Notes: generated by a model not told the origin, from the letters alone. Positions 47,674 through 60,954 are shown, counted from the stretch's first letter. The stretch: 64,000 nucleotides of DNA from Chrysoperla carnea (GCF_905475395.1 NC_058337.1:118972368-119036367), one strand, 5' to 3'. A program made the numbers and translations.

Positions 47674-48092
47674 CAATATCTGGATGACCGAGCTTTGCTC
47701 GGTATTTTTTTACTTAAAAAGAAAAATTTCATAAGAACCGTTTAAAACTCCACATAACTACCAATTTGAATCCCTTGGTACACCAATAGATGTCAGCAAC
47801 AGTCCTATTTTACATTGTATGTAAGAACCGTTTAAAACTCCACATAACTACCAATTTGAATCCCTTGGTACACCAATAGATGTCAGCAACAGTCCTATTT
47901 TACATTGTATGTTTCAGATTTTCATGAAAAGACGGATAAAACGACATTTCCGATAAATGAAACCTTGTTAGATCGACTTATCGCCCCAAAAAACCCCTAC
48001 ATACTCATTTTCATGAAAATCGTTGGAGCCATTTCCAAGATCGTTGATATATATATATATATACAAGAATTGCTCGTTTAAATATATAAGAT
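47674..48092 (+). mobile_element. Helitron-like non-autonomous repeat, copy 1
   Basis: Starts CAATATCTGGATG, has a 7-bp hairpin ACCGAGC-TTT-GCTCGGT (47687-47703), then a perfect 90-bp tandem duplication (47732-47821 and 47822-47911). These are followed by a conserved block (CCCCAAAAAACCCCTAC, TCGTTGGAGCCATTTCC), a short (TA)n run and the end ATTGCTCG...TATATAAGAT. The same order in reverse is at 52807-53265. A terminal hairpin, internal tandem repeats and a microsatellite recall the Helentron/DINE-1 group, but no Rep/helicase is present, so the class is an inference. Confidence 0.7.
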
Positions 48093-48576
48093 ATGTGTAT
48101 ATGTTTATGTACTGTGGGTGGACAGTAATTTATAACCACTTTGTAAATGATTTTTTGTAATATAAAATTCACAATATAATTTAAATAATTGCAATTATCA
48201 TTATAAGCAACGTACACAACAAGGGAATGAATTCATAATGCATGCATAGTTAATATAGTTTTCTTTGACTGATGGTTAAGCAAGCTTATTCATCATACAT
48301 ACTACATCATACATTCATGATGAACATAGATAAAAAATTTTGATAAAAAAATCGTTTATAATAATTTATTAAATAGCCATTTTAATTCAATTATTATAAA
48401 TGATGTTTTTGAATGTGTCATATATGACCTCTATAAGGCTTCTATATTCATTCAATCTTACCGGACGTGTTGTGAGATACTCCCATCGGAGGAACATGGT
48501 ACATACAAAACTATTTCGGGATCAAACCAATTAGTTCCCGTGATATCTTAATTCGCTCCCAAAAAACGTTTTTTTG
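48093..48576. other. AT-rich intron sequence, no gene seen
   Basis: No supported feature. Confidence 0.4.
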
Positions 48577-48660
48577 ATATAATTTGAATAGTTATATCTC
48601 AGAAACGAATACACTAATCGTTAAATGAACCCAATTTTTGAATTATTGTGGGTCAAAATA
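48577..48660 (+). repeat. Diverged fragment of the 305-bp satellite unit
   Basis: TATCTCAGAAACGAATACACT, then AAATGAACCCAATTTTTG and GGGTCAAAATAC follow the unit at 15795-15870. A GGGTGTCCCGTAAAAACT phrase follows at 48668. Confidence 0.5.
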
Positions 48661-49345
48661 CATTATAAAGGGTGTCCCGTAAAAACTCGATTGGAAATAC
48701 CTTAAGAGAGGTATTCGTTGGATAATTTTAAGTCGAAAGTGACTTATATACTTTTGTCGAAAACCCAATAGTTAAGGAGTTATGTGTACTACTATGTCCT
48801 CAAAGATAATAGTCAAGCCGAGTAGACTTAATAGTAAATTAATCTGGTTTTTAGTCTTATTAAGCTTGATAAAATATTAGCGTGTATTGATATAATGATT
48901 GCATAATCTATCAATTTTTCGCATTTTAAATATTGGACCATCTTCGACGAATTGGCATCTACTGTGGTACATACCAATACTCTTGTTTTTAATGATTTTA
49001 ATCAATGCATAGGTACAAAAACTGTCTTACAATAGCTATGGTTTCTAATCCACTGAACTACAAATATTTGAACCATTATTATCAAGTCGCATGTATTATA
49101 AACATGTTATGTAATATTTATATAACAAATTTGTTTAATGATTTTTTTATAAGTTGAAATATATTAATGACTTTTTTATATCCATTTTTTTTATATATTT
49201 TCATAATGATGATTATTGTTATAATAATTGTCTCAGATTACACTTTTCAACTTTGACTGACTGACGTTAAGCTAGCCAGGAGAAGGGGTAAGGTTCTGTT
49301 CTGGTAAAGTAAGTTAATGCAAAACAGTTTAATATTCATATAATA
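48661..49345. other. AT-rich intron sequence, no gene seen
   Basis: No supported gene; (AT)-rich with ATTATTGTTATAATAATTG runs near 49205. Confidence 0.4.
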
Positions 49346-50206
49346 TACAACGTGTTCTGTTATTAACTGCAGAAACCTAACTTTTCAAAATAAGCTCATC
49401 AAGAGCAACAAAAAAACTCTTTTCCAAATTTCGATCTGAGCCTTAATTTGGGAGCTACAGGTATGACAAAAATTGATAAATTTGATTATTCATTGGCTGT
49501 CATTCGATAACAAGTAGCCAATGATAATCAGAAGATATTAGTAAATTTTTGTTAAATAATATTCAACTGAGGTAGGGATTTTTAGAAATTATAACATGAT
49601 TTGATTCGATTATATTATTTTGCAAAAACATTAAATTATTGTACTTAAACAAACAAACTATGTGACAATGGGTGTGGTTTGCTTGTTTACGTCCAATGAT
49701 AAATTGTTTACTTATAAGTATTATTATTTTCTCAGAATAATAAAAAACAAAAAATGTATAAAATTATTAAATTGTCCCACTTTTTATAATTTAAATATTT
49801 TTATTCTATTATTCTGAGAAAATAATAATAATAATTATAAGTAAACAACTTATCATTGGACCTAAGCAAGCAAACCACACCCATTGTCACATAGTTTGTT
49901 TGTTTAAGTACAATAATTTAATGTTTTTGCAAAATAATATAATCGAATCAAATCATGTTATAATATCTAAAAATCCCTACCTCAGTTGAATATTATTTAA
50001 CAAAAATTTACTAATATCTTCTGATTATCATTGGCTACTGGTTATCGAATGACAGCCAATGAATAATCAAATTTATCAATTTTTGTCATACCTGTAGCTC
50101 CCAAATTAAGGCTCAGATCGAAATTTGGAAAAGAGTTTTTTTGTTGCTCTTGATGAGCTTATTTTGAAAAGTTAGGTTTCTGCAGTTAATAACAGAACAC
50201 GTTGTA
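49346..50206. mobile_element. 861-bp foldback MITE, arms of about 400 bp
   Basis: The left arm (49346-49744) and right arm (about 49810-50206) are inverted copies, roughly 97% identical by eye, around a loop of about 65 bp. Ends are TACAACGTGTTCTGTTATTAAC and its complement, related to the ACAGGGTGTTCT ends at 42940-43550. The subterminal words CGATCTGAGCC and GAGCTTATT are also shared. TA abuts each end. It is non-coding. As RNA within the intron it would form a hairpin of about 400 bp. Confidence 0.92.
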
Positions 50207-52335
50207 TAATAGAAAAGTTTTGTTTCCATTCAAAAGATCAAAATCTTTTTTTATTTAAGTCGTTTGTTCCGTGAAACAGAAATGTTAATGATACTAATAC
50301 ATAGTTTAGTTTAATATTTTTTGAATATTATTAAGTAATTAAATATACATTTTGATACATGTTAAGGGACAGAGGGGGACAGAGTGAACTTGTGTATATT
50401 TTTGTAGATGTGAGAATTAGGAAAATTGTTGTTTTCGTTTGAATTTTGAACGATTTAAAAATATTTTATGAATATTTTTTATTATTTATTTTTGTCGGTT
50501 TATAACGGAACGTATGACGTATGCTTAGAAAATTTTGAAGTAAACTTAACATTTTTTAACAGAAGGGGTTTTCGTTACACGGCAACTTACATACCAAAAT
50601 CATTATTATAATAAGAAGAAGAAATAGGAAAATATCAACTCAATTAGTGATTATTTATTTGAATTTTATTAATTTATTGTTTCATGGTATTGCTTTTACA
50701 AACTGCTAAGGAACTGGAATAAAATATACATCCTTTTAATTATTTTTGATTAAACATTTCAATTAGTCATGAAGTGACTTTGATGTTTATGATAAATAAG
50801 AGAAATTTGGTGGAAGTTCAAGGAATTATCATACATGAGAAACTGTTTTCACTGTATATTTATCGAAGTCTTGTAGAGTTTTTTTATTCGATTGGTAACT
50901 TGTTTGGATATGTAAATTATATTATTCCGAAACGAACATTGTGAATAAAATTAATACAAAGAAAAATTGATAATGCGGAAAAAAAAGTACTCATAAGAAA
51001 AAAAAAAAGAAAATTTCCAATACAATACACTCCATTTGTTTGTCGCTATAATAAATGATTGTTCAAAGTAGTGGGCCGCTATAGTAGTATAGAAAAATGT
51101 CTGGAAATTTACATAAAATACAGATAAATAGACTCATCAAATCCATATGTATAATTATAGGTAATATTTCTCTCACTTCAATCATCTTTAATAAAGGGTT
51201 TTTCATTTAAATTGACAGAACTTTAAAGTTAAAATATACAATGAGATATCACCTAATTTTTTTAAAATTTTTCTTTAAGCCTATTTCAAGATAATTTTTA
51301 TGATTTATAATAAACGATAAATGCAACCCGTAGCTTCGCTGGGGGCACATGAGTGGAAAATACAGTTTTTCGATTATTCCACTGCATAGATTCGTTTTGA
51401 TGTCATCGATGTCATTATTTGTTTGATTTAAAATTTCTTACCAAACAATAATTACTTGGCTCTTCACGACCCTAGCCAATGAAAATCATGTAGTATACGG
51501 TAAGTAGTTCAAACAGAGCACTCATTTTGATAAAAAAAGTTCAATAATTTATAAATCCAACATGAAATTATATGGTTCAACTCAGCGAAGCTGCGACTAC
51601 CATTTCGATGATTTATAAGTATATAACATGCATTGCCATTAAATACTCTTGGATAATGGTATCCCCTCGTTTAATTCAAGTGTAAATTCTATCATTTTAA
51701 ATGGAAAACTCTTTTTATTAAAATACCTTTTTTTACTATTAATAAATAATTTTCTTCTATTCTTTATATATTTGAGAAAAAATTAACTAACAAATACAAC
51801 ACATACAAATACTTTTGAGATTATTATAATTAGATGTATTATTTATTTCATTAAGTATAGTCAGGGAGCCGACTTAATATTTATATATGTGTGTCGGCTT
51901 CATAAAAATGCTAATAATTATTAATAATAAGTTAACACCAATGTAATATGCGGATAAATTTAAATATTTAACAAAATGAATTAATATTCTTTAATTCTGC
52001 ATAGAATATTGAAATTTTTATGATCGTTCTGGTGACTTCAATCACGGGAACGTCATATCTAGGAATATTATAATTTTAAATTGAATTTTTGTCGGTTCTA
52101 ATTTGAATAATGGCTTATTGTCAACAAAAGCGTCAGTGTATGTAATTTGCACGACTATTAACTATAATGCATTTGAAATGCAAAAACAGTTTCTTAGTAG
52201 CGTGGATTTGAAAATGCCTTATTTTCGAAGTTACCGCGTAATAAAAAAATACTCTCGTTATGGAATAAACTCACTGGCGAACGGATACTATTTTGCAAAC
52301 AATTTCATACAATATATATAATAATAAAATTAAAA
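50207..52335. other. AT-rich intron sequence, no gene seen
   Basis: No supported gene. AACCCGTAGCTTCGCTGGG (about 51325) and CAGCGAAGCTGCGACTA (about 51583) are inverse-like GC-richer phrases that may bound a decayed element of about 280 bp. AGCCGAC/GTCGGCT face each other at about 51868-51897. Confidence 0.4.
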
Positions 52336-52520
52336 TCGGTTATAATGACGAGTCGGTAATAAAGACGTAATTGAAAAGGGTTCTAAGTGAATCTCTATAT
52401 AATACATATGAATATACCGGCTACAATAACGACTTAACGGCTATAGCGACCAATATTCATTGGAATTATAGGTCTTTCGCTTTAATATAAAAATATATGT
52501 TCATATCGCTTATAATGACT
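52336..52520. repeat. Dispersed repeat family H
   Basis: Rich in CGGTTATAATGAC, CGGCTACAATAACGAC and CGGCTATAGCGACC variants. The complement of 57660-57850 repeats the order ATGAATGTATCGGC, GACTTAT..., GGTTATAGTGGCCAATATT. Confidence 0.55.
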
Positions 52521-52806
52521 TTCGGTTATATAGAGAATAAAATTATTGACATTTAATTAGTAAAACACTTTTCTAATATAATTCGTATCTAACTCCTTAC
52601 CGGCATGAAGTGAGGTGTTAAAAACATGACTTTATATAGTACAAAACAGTAATCTACCATAGCTATCACATGACGTCACGCAATCATCATTATCACAAAT
52701 AAGAATTGTGATTATCATTATCAAATATGTCATATTTATAAATGTACTTGCCTGCCTACTGTTCAAGAACTATAGTCTTTTCAGAATAACCAACAGTTTT
52801 AAATAA

Positions 52807-52833
52807 ATCTTATATATTTAATCGAGCAATTCT

Positions 52834-52890
<57 letters not shown>

Positions 52891-53265
52891 ACGATCTTGG
52901 AAATGGCTCCAACGATTTTTATGAAAATGAGTATGCAGGGGTTTTTTGGGGCGAAAAGTCGATCTAGCAAGGTTTCATTTTTAAAAAACGTCGTTTTATT
53001 CGTCTTTTCATGAAAAACTGAAACCGGCAATGCAAATTATAACTCTTCCTGACATCTATTGATGTATATCGTAGTTAATGAAATACAATGCAAATTATAA
53101 CTCTTCCTGACATCTATTGGTGTATATCGTAGTTAATGAAATAAAATACATTACCGGGACATTCAAATTGGTATTTGTGTGGAGACATTTAAAACGGTCT
53201 TCTATTAGTGATAAAATTTGTGTCTTTTTAAGAATACCGAGCAAAGCTCGGTCATCCAGATATTG
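52807..53265 (-). mobile_element. Helitron-like non-autonomous repeat, copy 2
   Basis: Reverse-oriented relative of 47674-48092 with the same terminal hairpin (ACCGAGC-AAA-GCTCGGT at about 53236-53252), the conserved GGGGTTTTTTGGGGCG block and the same far end. The (TA)n run is longer (about 52838-52888). Its internal duplication has a 58-bp period (53029-53086 and 53087-53144), not 90 bp. The 70-codon frame across it is not a gene. Confidence 0.7.
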
Positions 53266-56200
53266 AATTATTAAATACCTACGCTGATTAAATTTTGTTT
53301 ACTAGATCGTACACTATTGTATGTCAAAATTTTCCAAGAAGAGATATTTATGACCAAGTCGTAACCACAGAATTTTTAAGTGAGTTGCTAATTTTAAGGT
53401 ATTTATAACAACATGAGAAGAAGAAAGAAGGAAAATTTACCTATGTGCTGTGCTGTGTACTGCTTGCTATACTGTGCGCACAGTTGAGCAATATATGAGA
53501 GAAGTCGTTATGGTGTTCACAGATTAACTGCATTAATACAACTACTATTTAAAGAACTATATTTTGCTCTTTCTTAGATCTTGCGCTCTCTCTTACTCCG
53601 CTAGAAATACCTTAATGGTTTTAAATGATGTCCCACTTATCTGAGTCAAGGGAAACGAAAATTTTTAAAGACAACAAATTAATCATGTAATCGTTTGTCT
53701 AGGACTCAATTTGGATTACAGTCACCGTTTAAAATAGCCACGATTTTATGGTAATCGAAATAAACGAATCCTGATCGCTAAGCGAAAAAAAATTATTATA
53801 TTCAATAATTTTTAATAATTAGTTCGTTGATATTACGTTTCAAAGCTTCCCTTACAGTATCGGTTATTCTAAATATGTGTGATATTTCTGAATAGACTAT
53901 ATCTTTTTAAATATTATTCAGTTAGTAAAGTCGATGTTGTTGTTTGATGTGCGTGATTCTACATGATTTATCATAATCGTGAAAGAATGAAGAATATTTC
54001 ATTATGTAATGATAACTCTACTTAGATATGAGAGATTCTTTTTGACTTCATATATATCTATCTATATATATGTAGAACGGCTTCTAACTAATGATTAAAA
54101 AGGCCTTAATAATTAACCACTGATGCACTAATGAAAGTTTTATTTACACCTATATAGGTATATAGTGAAGGTGTTTTAATTAGCTTTATTTTATTATTTT
54201 ATTAAATAATATCTGGTATCTATTAAGATATGCTTTTATTAAGGTAGTTGTTATAATAAATCGGTCTTTTTAAAAGGAGTTTTTATTAAGGTTATTTGTA
54301 CCAGTTTTACGAGATATTGCAATCATATTTGATGAAAAGTTTGCATGATATCTTAATATAGAAAAAAAAATTGTTATGTCAAAATTCCTTGCACGGAAAT
54401 AAGAAAAAAGTTTAACCATATCACGAGATGCACGATGAGTTTCAAATAAAAATAATACAATAGTGAATCAATAATAATTGAATTTACATAATAATTGATT
54501 CCTTTCACAAAAATAAGTGAGAAAGCCATGTAAATATCTTGTTTGCTCATACGGTTACGCGAATTTTTCCTTCAACATTCGCATTATGAACATTTTGCTC
54601 AAGCTTGATTTAAAACACAATTAACTGTTATTTTTTAAATGGTATTTTTGGTTGAAACTTTTTCTATTTTCATATAATTTTATCTATAATCGATTTATCG
54701 ATTTTTCAGATTTCTTCAACATATCTATAGACTTTTTAAATCAATTTTTCCAAGCCCTTCAAAAATTATGAGATATTCTCTCATCACGAGAGTAAAAGTG
54801 TAAATAAAAAATATTAACTTCGGAAATGTTTGCGTCTGCTCGTGTACTTTCGTTAGTTTTATATAAGCCGTACTCAGTAAATTAAATAAACTTGTGATAG
54901 AAATAAGTTTAAATTTAATTATTTAGATTATTTTCCTACTCTAATATTTCATTCAATAATCACGTAAAACAAACTGTTTTTAATAAGCTGGTGCATTAAA
55001 AAATTAATTTGTAAAAAATTATGTAGAGGTTATGATTTACAAAGTTAAAGAATAGTTAACGCACAATATTTGGCGCAAGTACAGAACACGGGAGCAAATC
55101 TCTCATGCGACTAAAGATTACCGAACTGCTGACGGGTTAAAATTCAATATCTCAACCCCATTAGTGACTAAAACGGCATAACTTAGGGTAAATTTTTGAT
55201 AGTTTGAGTACTTTTAGCATCTATAAAGAAAATTCGTTAGGACTACGTTATATCGTTCAATTTTGTAGCTCAGTTTACGATCGATATCTTTCTCAATTTT
55301 TTCTTACGTTGTAGAAGATTAAGTCTACAAAGTAATAATTTCTTCTCCGAACAAATTTACCACAATCGTAAACATTATATAATGTTTAAACAATAAACCA
55401 CATACTGCACCAACAAAAACTCTAAACCAAAATTTAAATAAACAGAACATAAAAACTGTCTTGCCACAAAGCAAATGCCATTGTTTTGATTTCCCGATTT
55501 CTTTGTTTTTATTTTCATTCTCTTCTCTGGTAAACCAAAAAGTATGCGCATATGAGAACAAAAAAAAATACAAATTGAATCAAAATAATTTAATTGAATT
55601 ATAATCGATTAAAATTGTGGTTAAAACAGTAACTGAATTATTCCCACACAATCGAATGATTTAATAAAATTGATCGAATTTCAATTGACATGAAAAAAAA
55701 ATCGGTAGCTGTTATTATTATTAATAAACAATAATTTTGAGGTGAAAATTATTATTTTTTTTTCGGCTTAAACCAATTTAAAAAAAAAAAATATATTGTA
55801 ATTGAAAAAGTTATTGAGACGTGTAAATTTTTGTTTCCATTTTTATTCGTATTTGGTGTACTTCGGTACTGCCTTTTTAGTGGTTAATGCTTTTTTTTTG
55901 TTCCTTTGTATAGTTCCAAAATGTTATACTTTGGCGTTATCTAAATTGTGGTTTCGTATATTTTTTAATTTCATTATTTCATGTGTAACGAAACGTAATT
56001 TATGCTTGGGAACAAATTTTGAAAAAATAAACTATACCTAACTGTGTTGACTTGAGGAAAATTAAATGAATCTTTTATTTAGGGAGAAACGATTTTAGAA
56101 AGAATTCACCACAAAAACTTTTTTTTGAAAGGGTTACGTTTTCAAATGAGCATGATGACGTTACGTTTGAGTTATCGGTCTGAAAAAAACGCAGCTGGGA

Positions 56201-56754
56201 ATTTGTCGAACACTATGACCACTTGATAACATTAATAATTATTTCGAAAAAGATTGTAGAAGGAAAATGTGGTAGTTTCGTCAAAACAAAGCCACTCACA
56301 AAGTTTCGAGTATGTATTTATCTTTTTTTTTTTCGATTTACTTTAAATACCTGCATAAATAAAACCTTACCAAGGTTGTATCAATTTTAAAATATATGAT
56401 GTTGTAAAGTATTTATGCAACCATCAATAATTATTGGTTATAAATGTTAAAGGTTTTTATGGCTGAGTGAAAATAATTAGCTAAATTATCAAAAACATAT
56501 ATTTAACTAATTATAACTACATTAAAAATTATTTATATTATCAAGAAAACCTTTTTTTTAACTTAAACATTTTTTAAAGTTAGCTTTGTTTGTTTTGAAT
56601 ATTAAAACATAGTTAATAAAAAAAGATAAATAAATTGAAAATGTTTTTTTTACATGTCGAAGAGTTTCATAGCCAAAGCAAGCTTTAAATTTTTGAATAT
56701 TTATAAGCTTTAAATTTAACTCGAAAGACTAATAGAGTAAGAAAAAAATTAATT
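53266..56754. other. AT-rich intron sequence, no gene seen
   Basis: About 3.5 kb without a supported gene, RNA or repeat. Open frames of 79-82 codons at 55325-55573 (-) and 55802-56041 (+) are hydrophobic by composition and of chance length. Confidence 0.4.
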
Positions 56755-57000
56755 TCAAAACAAGTCACTTTTTACGTCCTGAGTACGCTGTAAAAATTTC
56801 AACTCGATATCTTTATTCGTTTTTGAGTTATCGTGTCCCCAGGCGGGCGGACGGGCGGACAACCGGAAATGGACTAATTAGGTGATTTTATGAACACCTA
56901 TGACGAAATTTTTTTCCTAGCATCATTATTTTTAAGCGTTACAAACTTTGGACTAAACTTAATATACTATGTATATTTCATATATACATGGTATAAGAAG
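56755..57000 (-). repeat. Dispersed repeat family A, inverted partial copy
   Basis: The complement contains the left half of family A: the TATACCATG start, AAGTTTAGTCC, the GTCCGCC-rich patch, AACTCAAAAACGAATAAAG and GTACTCAGGACGTAAAAAG. Confidence 0.75.
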
Positions 57001-57529
57001 TGTTGAATGCAACCCCACGCAATAGCTAAAAAGAATAAGTACCTAAATCGTCCAAATGGTTGTACGGGTTCAGAATTATATCGTGGCAAAATTAAATCCC
57101 AACCCTCCAGTGATTTTCCGCGAAATTAAATAATAAAAATGGCTACAGAAATATACTCATAAACTTTCGCACAAAAATAATATTTGTTATATTGCAGTAC
57201 TGTGTTCTGACTTTCTATAGCGTAAGAAGAAATTCACTTAAAAAAATTCATTAGATTCTGTCACATAAAACTTAAAAATTGTATGCTAACAGGTAAAAAT
57301 TTTAATCCATAGTCAATTTATATGAGAATATAAAATGATTTACATTAATTAGTTCCACTATTTAATTTTTAAAATCAATTAACGGTTTAAAATTTCTATT
57401 TAATTATTTCTATTCATAAATACATTTACCTAATATTTGACTGAAAATAAAATAATATTATATCGCACCGGTTAAAATGATCATTATTGGGTAATTGTTT
57501 TAATATGACTTAAGTTAAATACCTATTAT
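57001..57529. other. AT-rich intron sequence, no gene seen
   Basis: No supported feature. Confidence 0.4.
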
Positions 57530-57920
57530 ACAGGATGCTTCAGGAAGAACAAGATTTCAAATTGGTTAAAACAAATTTGAGGAAGTCAATTCGTCGTTTT
57601 ATCTGATAGTGGTTAATTATCTTTTTTATATTAATTAAAAATTATGTGTATATGTATGAAGGTTGGGTCGTTATTTCTGACTAATTCCTATGACGATTGT
57701 TCGCTATAACCGATATATGAGTTAATAAGATTCAAAATAGTATTACATTTTTTGTAGTATGTAGGTTATTTCAATAAATATTGGCCACTATAACCCATAA
57801 GTCGTTAAAATCGATGTCAATATAGCCGATACATTCATGTATGTGTTTATATAGGTTTATATATTTAGTAGCAAAACTATGTTTCTAAAATATTAAACAG
57901 TATTCCTTGAACATCCTGTA
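57530..57920. mobile_element. Short inverted-repeat MITE with TACAGGATG ends
   Basis: The left end TACAGGATGCTTCAGGAA and the complement of the right end, TACAGGATGTTCAAGGAA, match apart from one base or gap and one substitution. The element is 391 bp long and contains repeat H sequence (57660-57850). A TA-starting end suggests a mariner-like target. It is non-coding. Confidence 0.6.
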
Positions 57921-58319
57921 TTGTCAATCTCGTCCAATAACCAGAATTAATAGAGCGATGTTCTTCTTTTGTGAGTCAACCTGTTATATAAATCAATAAT
58001 AAATGACTAAGAACAAAATTAGTATAAAATTGAATCATGTTTATTAGATTTAAATATTATAAACTACAAATGGTTTTTTTTTATTTTTATTCAAGCGTAT
58101 ATAATTGTTAATTATTGATAAAATTAGTATATTTTGTATTATTGGTTTTTGGCAATCATGTATTTACATAATCATATTTTTATTACTAATAAATTTATTA
58201 TTTTAGACTACACAAAAATTGGAATCTAAATTGTTTAAAGTTCACATGCTATTTATTACTTTCTAAATGGCTTAGTTTATGAGGCTTAGTTATACCAGAG
58301 CTTGGATACTGTTTTCAAA
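57921..58319. other. AT-rich intron sequence, no gene seen
   Basis: No supported feature. Confidence 0.4.
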
Positions 58320-58510
58320 CTTATCGATCCGACGAATCGATATTCGTTTAGTCGGCTGAAATCGATAAATCGATTATGGCAGTTGATAAACTGATTATCG
58401 ATTGATCAAATGGTTGATTAAAGAAATGAGCGACTGTTTAATAAATCGATATTCGATTATAATTGACAAATCGATAATCTCTTGATTGATTATTCGATAA
58501 ATCGACAAAA
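58320..58510. promoter_or_regulatory. Cluster of CGAT / ATCGAT motifs
   Basis: Nine CGAT words fall within 58324-58497, most of them in ATCGAT, TCGATAA or TTATCGA contexts on both strands. At this base composition fewer than one would be expected. Such words are the core of sites for DREF/BEAF-32-type insulator or promoter proteins in flies. It may equally be a decayed short tandem repeat of AAATCGATAAATCGAT type. Confidence 0.35.
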
Positions 58511-60371
58511 ATATTTGGTATACTTCCATGGGTATTAAAATTTAAGTTAGCCAATTGGCCGTTTCTTGACCATCTGCATCAGTTTGTTCATTCTATGTAG
58601 TATCAAAGAAATATCCGAAATTCAGCTGTCTTATAATAAATTTTCAAAAACAATGTCAGCTCATGTACCACTAGTTAATAATTTTTCTCTGCTTACCTCT
58701 ATACGTCATCAAAATATCAAATAATTTGATGAGATAATTTTTTTTTTTCATTCATTCATATATTTTCACAAATTCACGTGATAAAATATATATTTATTAA
58801 AAATAAAATACAAGAAAAAAACCAAAATTAAATGTATTTAATATTATTATTTTTAGCTTATTAATTATCTTAATAAACCGTTCTTACACACATATATATA
58901 TATAAGATATATTACTTATTATTTTTATATTAATAGTTTAGAAAAAAAAAACTTGCTGGGAGTAACACATGACCCCTATATACAAATATTGTTGGGAATT
59001 GGTGTGGAAATTTGAATTTAAACCAATATTAACTTCGCGAGATAGCAAGGCTTACAAAGTTTCCTCAACAAAATAAGTTTATGAACTGATATTGGGTGTT
59101 GAATTATTATTCAATTTATACAAACGAAATATACTACTTTATGACACATTCGAACCATCTTGTGATCTAATGATGTTTTTCTATAAAAATATACTTTCAA
59201 AATTATTCAAAAAGAGTTTACGTGATATTGATTTAAAGTTTAAAGTACACCTTTGGATACCTTTATCTTGTTTTATGTTTTGCGAACATAAAATTTATTC
59301 AAAATAACTAAATAATTAATTTAATTTTTGATCAATTTTATCTAAAATATTCAACAAAAATTTCCAAAAAAGAATGCCTCTTGTAAAACTTAGTAAGACC
59401 CGACTGAATCAATCAAGAAAAAAATATCGAAATTTTTTTTAAAGTATTTCATTTCCATGCGCCAACACCATTTGTCACTAGTTTTGCAAACTAAAATTAA
59501 AAGCTATAAATTATGAGAGAAGTGTGTTTAATTTAGCATACGCATGCATATTACGTCTAAGCATTATGTACAGTAACATGACTGTTATCATAGATACGTA
59601 AATACTCTAAGATAGCTGACATCTTAGGCATTATTGAAAGTTATAATGATAACAAAAGATAAATTTTCCAAAAACAAATTTCAGAAAAAAAAAGAAAAAC
59701 AATAAAATAATTGTAATATTTATTATACAGGAAAAAAATTGAAAAACCTCCGTTAACATTCGAACTTGGATTGGAACTGGATGTTGAGCTAATCGTAATA
59801 CATTTCTTAAAAACTAATATTATTCAAGCGCTAATAAATGTGATGGAAAAACTATTATTTAATAAGTGTAAATTGTTTTAAACCTGTTCAAAGGTAACTG
59901 AAGCAACCATGAATTGTTGATTGGTTTTGAATATAGCATGAAAATCTAAAACAGTCTATAAAAAACTATATTGACACCAATTTTACTCCTTCAATTGCTT
60001 CAAACAGGAAAAAAATCCAACAAAACACAACGAAATAATTTTGATTTGCAGTCTTGTTTAACTTCCGACAAAGAAGAATTATTATATTTTTACAGTGTGT
60101 ATAAGACATGGAAGTTAAAAAAAAAATAGTATTATGTACATATAATCATATTTTCATGTATACTATATTTATTTTTAGAAATATTCACTCAAGTATAGAA
60201 AGAACTATTAGTATTCTAATAATAATAAGTACTAACTAGCATTATTATAGAAAAAAATTGTTGTTTTTTTTACTATTAAACATGTGCTAAAGCCATGAAT
60301 GGAAAGGTTTCGTAGGTTATGATATGTTTTTACCAATAAACAGAAAAAAATTTAAATAAATATACATTTTA
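58511..60371. other. AT-rich intron sequence, no gene seen
   Basis: No supported gene. The 71-codon frame at 59092-59307 has no recognisable features. Confidence 0.4.
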
Positions 60372-60556
60372 GAGACAAGATTTTATTGTACTAAAAAGTA
60401 TAAAATAATTGTTCTTATGGATCACTCATACATGACTATTGTAAAAGTAAAAAATTCAAAGATGATTTGTAGCGCTTAAAGCTTTTACCTATAGTCAAGC
60501 ATGAGTGACTCATAGAAAAAGTATTCTATACTTTTTAGTACGATAAAAGCTTGTCC
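60372..60556. mobile_element. Small palindromic MITE, repeat family G
   Basis: ACAAGATTTTATTGTACTAA and TACTTTTTAGTACGATAAAA face each other. Inner words GATCACTCATACATGACTAT and AGTCAAGCATGAGTGACTCA are also inverted. Its halves recur near 19028-19075 and 19465-19500. It is non-coding. Confidence 0.6.
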
Positions 60557-60954
60557 TTAAAAAGTTATTTTTTATTAAAATTTTTAATATAATTCTAAAA
60601 AACGTATGTAAATCAAATATGGTGAAAGAACTTGACCGTTGTCATCTGATTTACATGTGTATGCAATTTTAGCTCAAACGGAAACCGGAGAGTCTAATTG
60701 TAAGATTTTATTACAAATAATGGGCAGGTGAAACTAAATAGATGTGTCAAGCAAAAGTTTTTTGGGCTGAATTTTTTAACTAGCATTTGATCATGACCTG
60801 AGAGAAAATTTGAAAGAGAATCTGATCATACGAAAAACTAAATCCCTGCGGCACTTGGTTTTTGTAATATTTATCTGTCCATGCGCGTAACCAGGGAGGT
60901 TGGAGCAAAACAAAAATTTTCGGAAGAAAAATTAATAAAAATTATATTTGATTG
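60557..60954. other. AT-rich intron sequence, no gene seen
   Basis: No supported feature. Confidence 0.4.

Noticed and set aside
49346..50206. Long inverted repeat as a replication origin or LTR pair
   Set aside because: LTRs are direct, not inverted, and the ends match a family of TA-flanked foldbacks also present at 42722-43550.
55325..56041. Two hydrophobic open frames (79 and 82 codons) on opposite strands
   Set aside because: Phe/Leu/Ile-rich content follows from T-rich DNA; no start context, splice sites or partner exons.
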